Origin: Alcanivorax sp.
Lineage (GTDB): Bacteria; Pseudomonadota; Gammaproteobacteria; Pseudomonadales; Alcanivoracaceae
Direction: 5' to 3'
Length of the DNA: 64,000 nt
NCBI GenBank assembly: GCA_013823245.1
Contig: PNLU01000002.1
Location: 18,199 to 82,198 of the forward strand
The notes below the pieces were generated by a model. The model was given only the letters and a program-made list of their open reading frames with translations. It did not search any database and was not told the DNA's origin. Numbering within the stretch: the stretch's first letter is position 1; the number at the start of each line of letters is the position of its first letter. This document shows, in pieces, positions 25,844 to 34,289 of this stretch. A program made the translations under genes and the position numbers.

Positions 25844-28800
25844 ATGGATATTGCCCGCGCCTCCATCGAGCGTCCGGTCAACACCTGGCTGATCATTGCC
25901 GCCTGTCTGCTGGGCGGCCTCTGGGCCCTGTCGTCGATCGGTCGGCTTGAAGACCCGGCCTTTACCCTGAAACAGGCGATTGTCGTCACCTCCTACCCCG
26001 GCGCCACCGCCGAGGAAGTCGAGGAGGAAGTCACTGAACTGCTGGAGTCCGCACTGCAGCAGTTACCGCAACTGAAACGCGTGACCTCCAAATCCATGCC
26101 CGGTGTGTCGGAAATCACCGTGCAGATCAAGGATCAGTACGATGGCAAAAAGATGCCGCAGGTGTGGGATGAACTGCGGCGCAAGGTCAACGATGCCCGC
26201 CCTGACTTGCCGGAGGGCGCTCGCACACCGCGCATCAACGATGACTTCGGCGATGTATTCGGCATTTTTTACGCTGTCACCGCACCGGAATTCAGCGATC
26301 AGGAAATCCGCAACCTGGCACGCTTTCTGCGCCGCGAACTGCTGACCGTGCCCGGTGTGGCCAAGGTCACCACGTCTGGCGAACCCACCGAAACCATTTA
26401 CGTGGACATCAGCAACGAGCGTCTGTCCACGCTGGGGCTACCGGTCGAGCAGGTCCTCAACACCATCCAGACCGAAAACGCGGTGGAAAGCGCGGGCGCC
26501 ATCACCATCGGTGATCGCCGCGTGCGACTGACCAGCCGTCCCGGTTTCGATTCCGTTGCCAGCATTGAAAGCCTGCGCATTGGCCGCCCCGGTTCCACAG
26601 AACAGATCAGCCTGGTGGACATAGCGGATGTTTATCGGGAAAGCACGGAAATACCGGACCATCTGATCCGCTTCAACGGCGTGCCGGCTTTCACCCTGGC
26701 GGTCGCGGGTGTGCCCGACGCCAATATCGTGGAAGTGGGTCAGGCCGTGGACCGGCATCTGGCGACACTGGAAAACCGTATCCCGCTTGGCGTTACCCTG
26801 CACCCCATCTACGAACAGCATGTGGTCGTGGATGAAGCGATCAACAGTTTTATCTTCAGCCTGCTGTTGTCGGTACTGATCGTGATCGGCGTGCTCTGCC
26901 TGACCATGGGCTGGCGCGTCGGCATCGTGGTCGGTGCCACGCTGCTGCTGACCGTGCTCGGCACCGTGCTGTTCATGCGCCTGCTGCATATTGAAATGGA
27001 GCGTATTTCCCTGGGGGCACTGATCATTGCCATGGGTATGCTGGTGGACAACGCCATCGTGGTCGCCGAAGGCATGCTGATCAACATGCAACGCGGCATG
27101 CGCGCCAGGGAAGCCGCCAGCGACGCCGTGCGGCGTACGCAGATTCCACTGCTCGGCGCCACCGTGATCGGCATCATGGCCTTTGCCGGTATCGGTCTGT
27201 CACCGGACGTGACGGGCGAATTCCTGTTCTCCCTGTTCGCTGTGATCGCCATTTCCCTGATGCTCAGCTGGGTACTGGCGATCACCGCCACGCCGCTGCT
27301 CGGCTTCTACTTTTTCCGTGTTGCCGACAACGCCAGTGAACAGGATCCCTATGCGGGCCGCCCTTATCTGCTTTATCGCGAGGCGCTCGACAAGGCCCTG
27401 CGTGCACGCGGCAAGACGCTGGCCGGGCTGGCTGGCCTCACGGTGCTCTGCCTGCTCGGCTTCGGGTTTGTGAAGCAGGCCTTCTTCCCGGCCTCCAACA
27501 CGCCGCTGTTTTATGTCAACTACACCTTGCCGCAGGGCACCGATATTCGTGCCACCGCTCGCGACATCAACAGGATTGATGAACTGATTCGCGAGTATCC
27601 GCAGGTGCAATCGGTGTCCAGCTTTATCGGCCAGGGCGCCAGCCGCTTCATGCTGACCTATGCCCCGGAGCAACCGAACACCGCTTACGGGCAGCTGATC
27701 GTGCGCGTCGCCCACCGAAACCAGATTCCGCCATTGATTGATGAATTGCGCGCCACCTTGCCGCCGCTGTTCCCCGATGCGGAAATCTATACCGAGCTGC
27801 TGATGTTCGGCCCCGGTGACGGGGCCAAGATCGAAGCGCGCTTTTCCGGCCCGGACACCGACGTATTGCGTCGCCTGGGTAGTGAGGCCAGCCGCATCAT
27901 GCTGGCCACCGAGGGCGTCACCGATGTGCGCACCGACTGGCGCCAACGCGAACTGGTGATCCTGCCGCAGTTCAACGAAGAGCGTGCGCGTGTGGCTGGC
28001 GTGGGTCGAGCCGAGCTGGCGCAGTCCCTCGAATTTGCCACCGCCGGCGTACGCGCGGGCACCTACCGCGAAGGCGATGAACAGATCCCGATCGTGGCCC
28101 GGCCGCCGGATTACGAGCGCCTGGACGCAACACGCCTGGCGGACCGCCTCGTGTGGAGCGGCAGCGAGCAGGCCTATGTGCCGGTCACACAGGTGGTGGA
28201 CGGTTTTGTCACCACCAGCGAAGAGGCACTGATCCATCGGCGCAACCGCGTTCGCACGCTGACCGTACAGGCCGAGCCGGAAGGCGATCTGACCTCCGAC
28301 CAGGCATTCCGCGCGGTACGCGGCGCCATTGAGAATATCTCGCTGCCACCGGGGTATCGCATGGAATGGGGCGGCGAATACGAAGACTCGCGCGAAGCGC
28401 AGTCCTCGCTGGCCGCACAGTTGCCACTGAGTTTCCTGATCATGCTGGTGATCAGCATCCTGCTGTTCGGCAAATTGAGGCAGCCCGCAGTGATCTGGCT
28501 GATCGTGCCGATGTCGATTTGCGGCGTCACGCTGGGTCTGTTGCTGACCGGCATGCCGTTCACCTTTACCGCATTGCTCGGCTTCCTCAGCTTGTCCGGC
28601 ATGCTGATGAAAAACGCCATCGTATTGGTGGATGAAATCGATGCGCAGATCAACAGCGGCAAAGAGGCCGTGCTCGCCCTCACGGATGCCAGCGTCAGCC
28701 GTTTGCGCCCCGTATTCCTGGCGGCGGTCACCACCATCCTCGGCATGGTGCCCCTGCTCTGGGATGCGTTCTTCTCCAGCATGGCGGTGACCATCATGGG

Positions 28801-28888
28801 CGGCCTGGCCTTCGCTACGGTGCTGACGCTGATTGCCGTGCCGACCCTGTACGCCCTGTTCTTCCGCATTCGCGTGGCAGAACACTGA
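25844..28888 (+). CDS. RND family efflux permease
   Basis: A 1014-residue AcrB-type proton-driven pump with an N-terminal span, two large periplasmic loops and two groups of membrane helices. In the proton-relay helix the usual Asp-Asp pair reads Asp402-Asn403 ('GMLVDNAIVVAEGM'), as in the TriC-like branch rather than AcrB/MexB. AGGAGG lies just before the ATG. It follows the adaptor by 11 bases. Substrates cannot be deduced. The C-terminal 'LIAVPTLYALFFRI' is typical. Confidence 0.95.
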   Translation: MDIARASIERPVNTWLIIAACLLGGLWALSSIGRLEDPAFTLKQAIVVTSYPGATAEEVEEEVTELLESALQQLPQLKRVTSKSMPGVSEITVQIKDQYDGKKMPQVWDELRRKVNDARPDLPEGARTPRINDDFGDVFGIFYAVTAPEFSDQEIRNLARFLRRELLTVPGVAKVTTSGEPTETIYVDISNERLSTLGLPVEQVLNTIQTENAVESAGAITIGDRRVRLTSRPGFDSVASIESLRIGRPGSTEQISLVDIADVYRESTEIPDHLIRFNGVPAFTLAVAGVPDANIVEVGQAVDRHLATLENRIPLGVTLHPIYEQHVVVDEAINSFIFSLLLSVLIVIGVLCLTMGWRVGIVVGATLLLTVLGTVLFMRLLHIEMERISLGALIIAMGMLVDNAIVVAEGMLINMQRGMRAREAASDAVRRTQIPLLGATVIGIMAFAGIGLSPDVTGEFLFSLFAVIAISLMLSWVLAITATPLLGFYFFRVADNASEQDPYAGRPYLLYREALDKALRARGKTLAGLAGLTVLCLLGFGFVKQAFFPASNTPLFYVNYTLPQGTDIRATARDINRIDELIREYPQVQSVSSFIGQGASRFMLTYAPEQPNTAYGQLIVRVAHRNQIPPLIDELRATLPPLFPDAEIYTELLMFGPGDGAKIEARFSGPDTDVLRRLGSEASRIMLATEGVTDVRTDWRQRELVILPQFNEERARVAGVGRAELAQSLEFATAGVRAGTYREGDEQIPIVARPPDYERLDATRLADRLVWSGSEQAYVPVTQVVDGFVTTSEEALIHRRNRVRTLTVQAEPEGDLTSDQAFRAVRGAIENISLPPGYRMEWGGEYEDSREAQSSLAAQLPLSFLIMLVISILLFGKLRQPAVIWLIVPMSICGVTLGLLLTGMPFTFTALLGFLSLSGMLMKNAIVLVDEIDAQINSGKEAVLALTDASVSRLRPVFLAAVTTILGMVPLLWDAFFSSMAVTIMGGLAFATVLTLIAVPTLYALFFRIRVAEH

Positions 28889-28935
28889 CAATCATCATCG
28901 GTGCTGGCTGACAGACAGCCTGCACCACCTTTGTC

Positions 28936-28968
28936 AGGCTCGTCGGATCAGATCCGGCGAGCCTTTTT
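28936..28968 (+). terminator. Intrinsic terminator after the efflux operon
   Basis: AGGCTCGTCGGAT pairs with ATCCGGCGAGCCT (one G-U pair), followed by five T residues. It ends one base before the comM start codon at 28970. Confidence 0.85.
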
Positions 28969-28969
28969 C

Positions 28970-30463
28970 ATGTCTGTCACGTTGCTCTACACCCGAGCAC
29001 TGCTCGGTATCGATGCGCCGCTGGTGCAGGTGGAAACCCATCTGTCCCCCGGCCTGCCCGGCTTTTCCATTGTCGGCCTGCCGGAAGCCGCCGTGCGCGA
29101 GAGCCGCGATCGGGTGCGCTCGGCACTGATCAACAGCGGCTTCGAGTTTCCGGTACGGCGCATCACTGTGAATCTGGCGCCCGCTGATTTACCCAAGGGC
29201 GGCGGCCGTTACGACCTGCCCATTGCCCTGGGCATCCTCGCCGCCAGCGGCCAACTGCGCATCCCGGAACCGGAAGCCCTGGAGTGCCTGGGCGAGCTGG
29301 CCCTGGGCGGCGAGCTGCGCCCCGGCCAGGGGATACTGCCTGCGGCGCTGGCCGCCCAGCGGGCAGATCGCGCCCTGATCCTGCCCGCCAGCAATGCCAG
29401 CGAAGCGGCCCTGGCACGGGGTGCTGTCCACGGCGCTGACTCCCTGCTGGCCGCGTGCTCGCACATCGAAGGGCGGGAGATTATTGCGGCAGCGACCGCG
29501 CCCGCCCTGACCGCCGCCATCGGCACTGCCCCCTGCCTCAGTGATGTGCGCGGCCAGCCGCAAGCCCGCCGGGCGCTGGAGCTGGCCGCCGCCGGTGGTC
29601 ATTCCCTGCTGCTCAGCGGCCCACCCGGCAGTGGCAAGAGCATGCTGGCGCAACGCCTGCCCGGGCTGTTGCCGCCCCTGGACAATGACGCCGCCCTGGA
29701 AGTCGCCGCCGTGCATTCCTTGCATCGCTCGCGCGATCCGGGGCAGTTCCATCTGCCTCCCTTTCGCTCGCCCCACCATACCGCCTCGGCGCCCGCGCTG
29801 GTCGGCGGAGGCGGCACGCCGCGGCCCGGCGAAATCTCGCTGGCTCACCACGGCGTGTTGTTTCTGGATGAGTTACCCGAGTTCAGCCGACACGTTCTGG
29901 AAGTGCTGCGCGAGCCGCTGGAAACAGGCGAAGTGCACATTTCCCGCGCCAGAAGTCAGGCCCGCTTTCCCGCGCGTTTCCAGTTGATCGCCGCCATGAA
30001 TCCCTGCCCCTGCGGCTGGCTCGGCGACCCGGCCCGGAGCTGCGGCTATTTTTGCGACAAGGCGCGACGCTATCAGCAAAAGCTGTCTGGCCCCTTGCTG
30101 GATCGGATTGATCTGCACCTGGATGTGGACGCGGTTTCGGCGGCGGCCATTGCCAGCCCGCAGCAGGGCGAAACCAGCGCCGCAGTACGCGAGCGTGTCA
30201 TCGCCGCCCGCCAACGGCAGCTGCACCGGCAAGGCCTGCTCAACAGCCAACTGAGCCCGGCCACCCTGAGCCCCTGGCTGCACACCCATCGCGACTGGCT
30301 GCAACACAGCATGGAACGCCTGGGCCTGTCCGCCCGCAGCCTGCACCGCCTGCTGCGCGTGGCCCGCACTCTGGCAGACCTGGCTGACGAAGACGCCCTC
30401 CAGGAACACCATCTGCTGGAAGCCCTGAGCTACCGCCCGGCCAATCCCGCCCCGCCGCACTGA
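28970..30463 (+). CDS. comM: YifB/ComM family Mg chelatase-like AAA ATPase
   Basis: A 497-residue protein. The ATG at 28970 gives 'MSVTLLYTRALLGIDAPLVQ', which aligns with other ComM N-termini, whereas the track start at 28901 adds foreign sequence. A Lon-type domain spans about residues 1-170; Walker A is 'LLSGPPGSGKSMLAQRLPG' near residue 215 and Walker B 'GVLFLDELPEF'. 'NPCPCGWLGDP' is a ComM signature. ComM is a hexameric helicase that promotes branch migration during natural transformation. The start codon sits directly after a terminator U-tract, with no clear ribosome-binding site. Confidence 0.95.
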   Translation: MSVTLLYTRALLGIDAPLVQVETHLSPGLPGFSIVGLPEAAVRESRDRVRSALINSGFEFPVRRITVNLAPADLPKGGGRYDLPIALGILAASGQLRIPEPEALECLGELALGGELRPGQGILPAALAAQRADRALILPASNASEAALARGAVHGADSLLAACSHIEGREIIAAATAPALTAAIGTAPCLSDVRGQPQARRALELAAAGGHSLLLSGPPGSGKSMLAQRLPGLLPPLDNDAALEVAAVHSLHRSRDPGQFHLPPFRSPHHTASAPALVGGGGTPRPGEISLAHHGVLFLDELPEFSRHVLEVLREPLETGEVHISRARSQARFPARFQLIAAMNPCPCGWLGDPARSCGYFCDKARRYQQKLSGPLLDRIDLHLDVDAVSAAAIASPQQGETSAAVRERVIAARQRQLHRQGLLNSQLSPATLSPWLHTHRDWLQHSMERLGLSARSLHRLLRVARTLADLADEDALQEHHLLEALSYRPANPAPPH

Positions 30464-30479
30464 CAGCACCCGAGTCAAC

Positions 30480-30588
30480 TCCTCCATTTCATCATGGTTA
30501 CTTGCGCTGCGCGACCCGCGAGCCAGAGCCCGTATCGTTGAAAGACTGCATCGTCTTGCACAAGGTTTGTGGGGGCGCAGGAGGACAT
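30480..30588 (+). pseudogene. Remnant of a HigB/RelE-like toxin gene
   Basis: Between comM and the antitoxin gene, the frame through 30495 reads 'SSWLLALRDPRARARIVERL' then 'HRLAQGLWG', closely resembling the N-terminal helices of HigB-like (TIGR02683) toxins ('WL..LRD.RARA.I..R..RL..G..G'). No start codon is available and the rest of the toxin is missing: the frame runs straight into the antitoxin ribosome-binding site. I read it as the toxin after a large internal deletion. The resemblance is from memory of the family, not an alignment. Confidence 0.55.
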
Positions 30589-30891
30589 ATGAACACCACA
30601 CTCACTCCTTTTGATCCCGCAGAGTATCTCGACTCGCCGGAGAGCATTGTCGAGTTTCTGGCGTCAGCCTTCGAGACCCGTGACGGCGCCTATATCGCCA
30701 CAGCCATCGGGGTAGCGGCCAGAGCCAAAGGGATGACGGATGTCGCCAGAAAAACGGGGCTGGCTCGTCAGAATCTCTACTCCAGCCTGAGTGAAAAAGG
30801 CAATCCACGACTGGATACGCTGATCAAGGTGCTATCAACGTTAGGGCTGGACCTGTCCGTTAAAGTTCATAATTCCGCCAGCCCTTCCTGA
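30589..30891 (+). CDS. HigA-like addiction-module antidote protein (orphan)
   Basis: A 100-residue protein of the 'probable addiction module antidote' family (TIGR02684-type). The ATG at 30589 has GGAGG four bases upstream. 'PFDPAEYLDSPESIVEFL' is the typical N-terminus and 'MTDVARKTGLARQNLYSSLS' the helix-turn-helix. Its toxin partner normally precedes it and here survives only as a fragment, so this gene is an orphan that may still repress its own promoter. Its last 25 bases overlap the convergent DUF6285 gene. Confidence 0.85.
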   Translation: MNTTLTPFDPAEYLDSPESIVEFLASAFETRDGAYIATAIGVAARAKGMTDVARKTGLARQNLYSSLSEKGNPRLDTLIKVLSTLGLDLSVKVHNSASPS

Positions 30892-31235
30892 ACCAGGTAG
30901 CGGGGGGCGCTTTCGATAACCCGTTGCAGGGTTTGCTGCCAGAGCAGGCCCTGCAGTGTTTCGTCATGGTCGGCGGCGCCGGAGCGTACCAGGGTGGCGA
31001 ACATGCGGTTCAGTTCGTCAGCGGAACCTTCTTCGTCCAGCAGCACGCGCAGCGCTTCGTATTCCGTATTTTCGGCATCATCCCCGTTTTCGAGCTGACG
31101 CATGGCAATGCCCAGTGCGTTCAGCGACATCAGCAGGGCGTAGGTCTTGTCCTTCGGCACATGCGGCAAGACTTCATCCCGCAGCAGTGTGCGTACCGTG
31201 TCGAGCAGATTGGCACCGGACGGCTGAATACGCAT
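30867..31235 (-). CDS. DUF6285 domain protein (LvaB-like)
   Basis: A 122-residue helical protein ('LLDTVRTLLRDEVLPHVPKD', 'YALLMSLNALGIAMRQLENG') of the DUF6285 type. Such proteins accompany ACAD10/11-type phosphotransferases. In the levulinate pathway of Pseudomonas putida the small partner LvaB is needed with LvaA, and I infer an equivalent role here. It follows the phosphotransferase gene by four bases. The 3' end overlaps the antitoxin gene on the other strand by 25 bases. Confidence 0.7.
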   Translation of the reverse strand: MRIQPSGANLLDTVRTLLRDEVLPHVPKDKTYALLMSLNALGIAMRQLENGDDAENTEYEALRVLLDEEGSADELNRMFATLVRSGAADHDETLQGLLWQQTLQRVIESAPRYLVQEGLAEL

Positions 31236-31239
31236 GTGG

Positions 31240-32250
31240 TCAACTCCTCTCCGACAGGCCGGTCATACGCAGGATATGCAGTTCGAGCTCCGGCACGATG
31301 TGCGCGGTCAGCGCCAGTTCCAGCGACGGTTCATTACCCGAGATGTGGCGCTCGCCCTGTTTGATGGCAATCATCGCCCAGCGCACGTGGGCAAAGACTT
31401 CCCAGTAAAACAGAGCCTGTTCGTCGATTTGCCGACCGCTCACTTCTTCATAACCGGCCAGCAGGGCAGCGCGGGAACCGATCCCCCCGGCCGCCAGCGC
31501 TTCATCAAGCTGTCCGAAGCGCCAGCAACGTGCGCAGAACCAGCCGAGATCCTCCAGCGGCTGCGACCAGCTGGTGAATTCCCAGTCCAGCACTGCGGTC
31601 AGCCCCTGCTCATCCACCATGTAATTGCCGGTGCGGAAGTCGCGATGCACCAGACACACGGGTTCCTGTTCAGGCAGGTGGGTTTCCAGCCAGCGCAGGC
31701 CCCATTCCAGCGCCGGAAAGGCGCTGTGGTAGCTGTCGAGAAACGCGCGGCTTTCGTTGATAAACACCAGGGCCGGATGACCTTCCGGCTCCGGCAGGAA
31801 ATCCAGGTCGTCACGCGGTGGCTGGATACTGTGGATGCGTGCCATCTCACGACCCACCTGGCGCACCAGCGCTTCGCGATCCGGAGCCAGCGACAGGTCT
31901 TTCACCAGGCGATGACCGGCTGCCGTACCGGCGGCGCGACGCATGATAAAGAAGTCACGCCCCAGCACCGCCGTCTCGCCCAGCCACAAGGGCCCGGGCA
32001 CGGTGACGCCCGCAGCAAAGACCGCCTTCAGCAAGGCAAATTCCTGGGCCCGACCCAGACTGTCCGGCACAGCGGAAGGCGCATCGCAGCGGATCACCGC
32101 CTCAATCAGCTCATCGCCACACTGGATATCCGCCGCCCAGTTTTCCTGGATAGCGCCACCCGAGAGGGCCCGCACGCCACCCAACGAAACAGGTTCGCCG
32201 GTGCGCTCGGTCAACCAGTGCTCAAGCTTTTCGATCTCTTCCGGGCTCAT
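31240..32250 (-). CDS. Phosphotransferase family protein (LvaA / ACAD10 kinase-type)
   Basis: A 336-residue kinase of the aminoglycoside phosphotransferase fold. The ATG at 32250 overlaps the dehydrogenase stop (ATGA); the track ORF starts three codons earlier. 'CLVHRDFRTGNYMVDEQG' carries the catalytic Asp and metal-binding Asn, and 'LTAVLDWEFTSWSQPLEDLG' the second metal ligand. With the neighbouring dehydrogenase and DUF6285 protein it most likely phosphorylates the 4-hydroxyl of a hydroxyacyl-CoA. It is paralogous to, but clearly diverged from, the gene at 9003. Confidence 0.85.
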   Translation of the reverse strand: MSPEEIEKLEHWLTERTGEPVSLGGVRALSGGAIQENWAADIQCGDELIEAVIRCDAPSAVPDSLGRAQEFALLKAVFAAGVTVPGPLWLGETAVLGRDFFIMRRAAGTAAGHRLVKDLSLAPDREALVRQVGREMARIHSIQPPRDDLDFLPEPEGHPALVFINESRAFLDSYHSAFPALEWGLRWLETHLPEQEPVCLVHRDFRTGNYMVDEQGLTAVLDWEFTSWSQPLEDLGWFCARCWRFGQLDEALAAGGIGSRAALLAGYEEVSGRQIDEQALFYWEVFAHVRWAMIAIKQGERHISGNEPSLELALTAHIVPELELHILRMTGLSERS

Positions 32251-33446
32251 ACACCCCACCGGAAAAAGTCGTTCTTTTCCTTCAGATAGGCGCGCGACAG
32301 CACCATCTTGTGGATTTCACTGGCGCCATCCACCAGCCGCGCCTGGCGCGCATAACGGTAGATCCATTCCAGCAGTGTGTCCTTGGAATAGCCGCGTGCA
32401 CCGCACAACTGGATCGCCGTATCGGCAGCCTTGTGCAAGGTATCGGCCACATGAATCTTCGCCATGGAAATCTCACTGCGGGCGAAGTCGCCCTGATCCA
32501 GCTTCCAGGCGGCCTGCATGGTCAGCAAACGTCCGACATGGATATCCTTGGCCACATCGCCAAGCATCCATTGCACGCCTTCATGTTCTGCCAGGGTCGT
32601 GCCAAAGCTCATGCGGTTTTCCACGTACTGCCCGGCGATTTCCATGCAGCGCTTGGCCAGACCCAGCCAGCGCATGCAGTGTGTCAGGCGCGCAGTGCCC
32701 AGACGAATCTGGGTGACTTTCAGGCCATCACCGACCTCGAGAAGACGGTTTTCATCGGGGATTTCCAGACCGTCGAAGCGCAATTCGCAATGACCGCCGT
32801 GCTCTTCCGGGCCCATGATGCCGATACGTCGCACCACCTCCCAACCCGGCTGATCGGCATCGAACAGAAACGCAGTCAGGCCCTTGCGCGTGTCGTCGCC
32901 GGTCTTGGCGATCAGCACGAAATGCTGCGCGCCCTCGGCACCCGTAATAAACCACTTGCGCCCATTCACTACCCATTTATCGCCTTTCTTTTCGGCGCGG
33001 GTATAGGTCAGCGAGGGGTCCGAACCACAACCACCATCCGGCTCGGTCATGGCAAACGCCGAACGCACCTTGCCGTCAATCAGGGGTTGCAACCAACGGT
33101 CTTTCTGCTCGCTGGACAGAATCTTGTTGAGCAGGATCATGGTGCCGTCATCCGGCGCCGAGCAATTGAACGCCAGCGGGCCAAACGGTGAACGCGAGGC
33201 TTCTTCATACAGGGCCGCCATCCCGACTACGCCCACATCAAGGCCGCCGCGCTTTTTTGGCATCTGGAAGGCCCACAGTCCGGCTGCTTTTGCTTTTTCG
33301 CGCAGGGCGGCCACCACGCGCTCATCCAGATTCTCGTGGTCATCGTAGTTAGCCGCATCCTGCTCCAGCGGCATCACATGCTCGGCCACAAACTCACGGA
33401 CCTGCAGACGCAGCGCTTCAATATGCGGGGGAAGAGTAAAGTCCAT
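32247..33446 (-). CDS. Acyl-CoA dehydrogenase (LvaC-like)
   Basis: A 399-residue acyl-CoA dehydrogenase with AGGA eight bases before the ATG. Key segments are 'AFAMTEPDGGCGSDPSLTYT', 'VVNGRKWFITGAEGAQHFV' and the C-terminal 'VDGASEIHKMVLSRAYLKEK'. In the ACAD11/LvaC scheme, such enzymes eliminate phosphate from a 4-phosphoacyl-CoA and lead to the 3-hydroxyacyl-CoA. The gene order SDR-dehydrogenase-kinase-DUF6285 supports that role, but ordinary beta-oxidation cannot be excluded. It resembles the protein at 6967. Confidence 0.88.
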   Translation of the reverse strand: MDFTLPPHIEALRLQVREFVAEHVMPLEQDAANYDDHENLDERVVAALREKAKAAGLWAFQMPKKRGGLDVGVVGMAALYEEASRSPFGPLAFNCSAPDDGTMILLNKILSSEQKDRWLQPLIDGKVRSAFAMTEPDGGCGSDPSLTYTRAEKKGDKWVVNGRKWFITGAEGAQHFVLIAKTGDDTRKGLTAFLFDADQPGWEVVRRIGIMGPEEHGGHCELRFDGLEIPDENRLLEVGDGLKVTQIRLGTARLTHCMRWLGLAKRCMEIAGQYVENRMSFGTTLAEHEGVQWMLGDVAKDIHVGRLLTMQAAWKLDQGDFARSEISMAKIHVADTLHKAADTAIQLCGARGYSKDTLLEWIYRYARQARLVDGASEIHKMVLSRAYLKEKNDFFRWGV

Positions 33447-33467
33447 CAGCTTGATCCTGGTGATTCG

Positions 33468-34223
33468 TCAAAGGGTGGAGCACAGATGCGCGCCGTCCAC
33501 GGGGACCGCTGCACCGCTCATGTAGCTGGAGGCATCAGATGCCAGCAGCAACAGGGGACCGCTCATCTCCGGCATGTCGCCCACACGGCGGAACGGGATG
33601 CGTTTGATCTGCTTTTCGCCCGCCGGGCTATGCAGCCAATCACGATTGATTTCCGTCTCGAAATAGCCCGGGCAGATCGCATTGCAGCGAATACCATAGC
33701 GCGCGTAATCCAGCGCAATGGACTTGGTCATCTGCACTACGGCCGCCTTGGAGGCGGTATAGGCGCCCAGCTGCTGGCCGACGCGCAGACCCAGCACCGA
33801 GGCGATGTTGATGATGTTGCCGCCCTGACCCTCGGCGATCCAGCGCTGTATCGCCTGCTGCGCCACGGCCCATACGCCTTTCAGATTGGTATCCAGCACC
33901 GCGTCCCAGTCCCCCTCGCTCATCTCATGGGTGGTACTGATCCGGTTGATGCCAGCGTTATTGATCACGACCTGCACCGGCGGCATGGCCTCGAAGGCGA
34001 CCTTCACACTGGCATAGTCAGAAACATCCATCGGCACGACCGTTGCCTCGCGGCCCAGGGCCCGCACTGCCTCGGCGGTTTCTTCCAGTCGCTCCACACG
34101 GCGTGCCGCCAGCACCAGGTCCGCCCCGGCACCGGCCAACACACGCGCAAAATGGGCGCCGAAACCGCTCGACGCCCCGGTCACCAGCACACGCTTGCCG
34201 GCCATGGAAAACAGATCAGTCAT
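33468..34223 (-). CDS. SDR family oxidoreductase (LvaD-position)
   Basis: A 251-residue short-chain dehydrogenase. The ATG at 34223 with GAGGA upstream gives 'MTDLFSMAGKRVLVTGASSG'; the track start adds 13 residues. The catalytic 'GAYTASKAAVVQMTKSIALD' and the C-terminal 'ASSYMSGAAVPVDGAHL' are clear. In a levulinate-like module it would reduce or oxidise the 4-oxo/4-hydroxy position. It is the first enzyme gene of the four-gene operon and lies 66 bases after the AraC stop on the same strand. Confidence 0.88.
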   Translation of the reverse strand: MTDLFSMAGKRVLVTGASSGFGAHFARVLAGAGADLVLAARRVERLEETAEAVRALGREATVVPMDVSDYASVKVAFEAMPPVQVVINNAGINRISTTHEMSEGDWDAVLDTNLKGVWAVAQQAIQRWIAEGQGGNIINIASVLGLRVGQQLGAYTASKAAVVQMTKSIALDYARYGIRCNAICPGYFETEINRDWLHSPAGEKQIKRIPFRRVGDMPEMSGPLLLLASDASSYMSGAAVPVDGAHLCSTL

Positions 34224-34289
34224 TGTTGTGGTCCTCAGATCGCGATCACAAGACAGGACCACTGAGGCTAGACAGTCCGGCGCCCGGGC

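Noticed and set aside
27200-28891. 563-residue minus-strand ORF opposite the RND permease
   Set aside because: Rich in His, Gln and Arg, with no domain pattern; the opposite strand encodes a clear AcrB-type protein.
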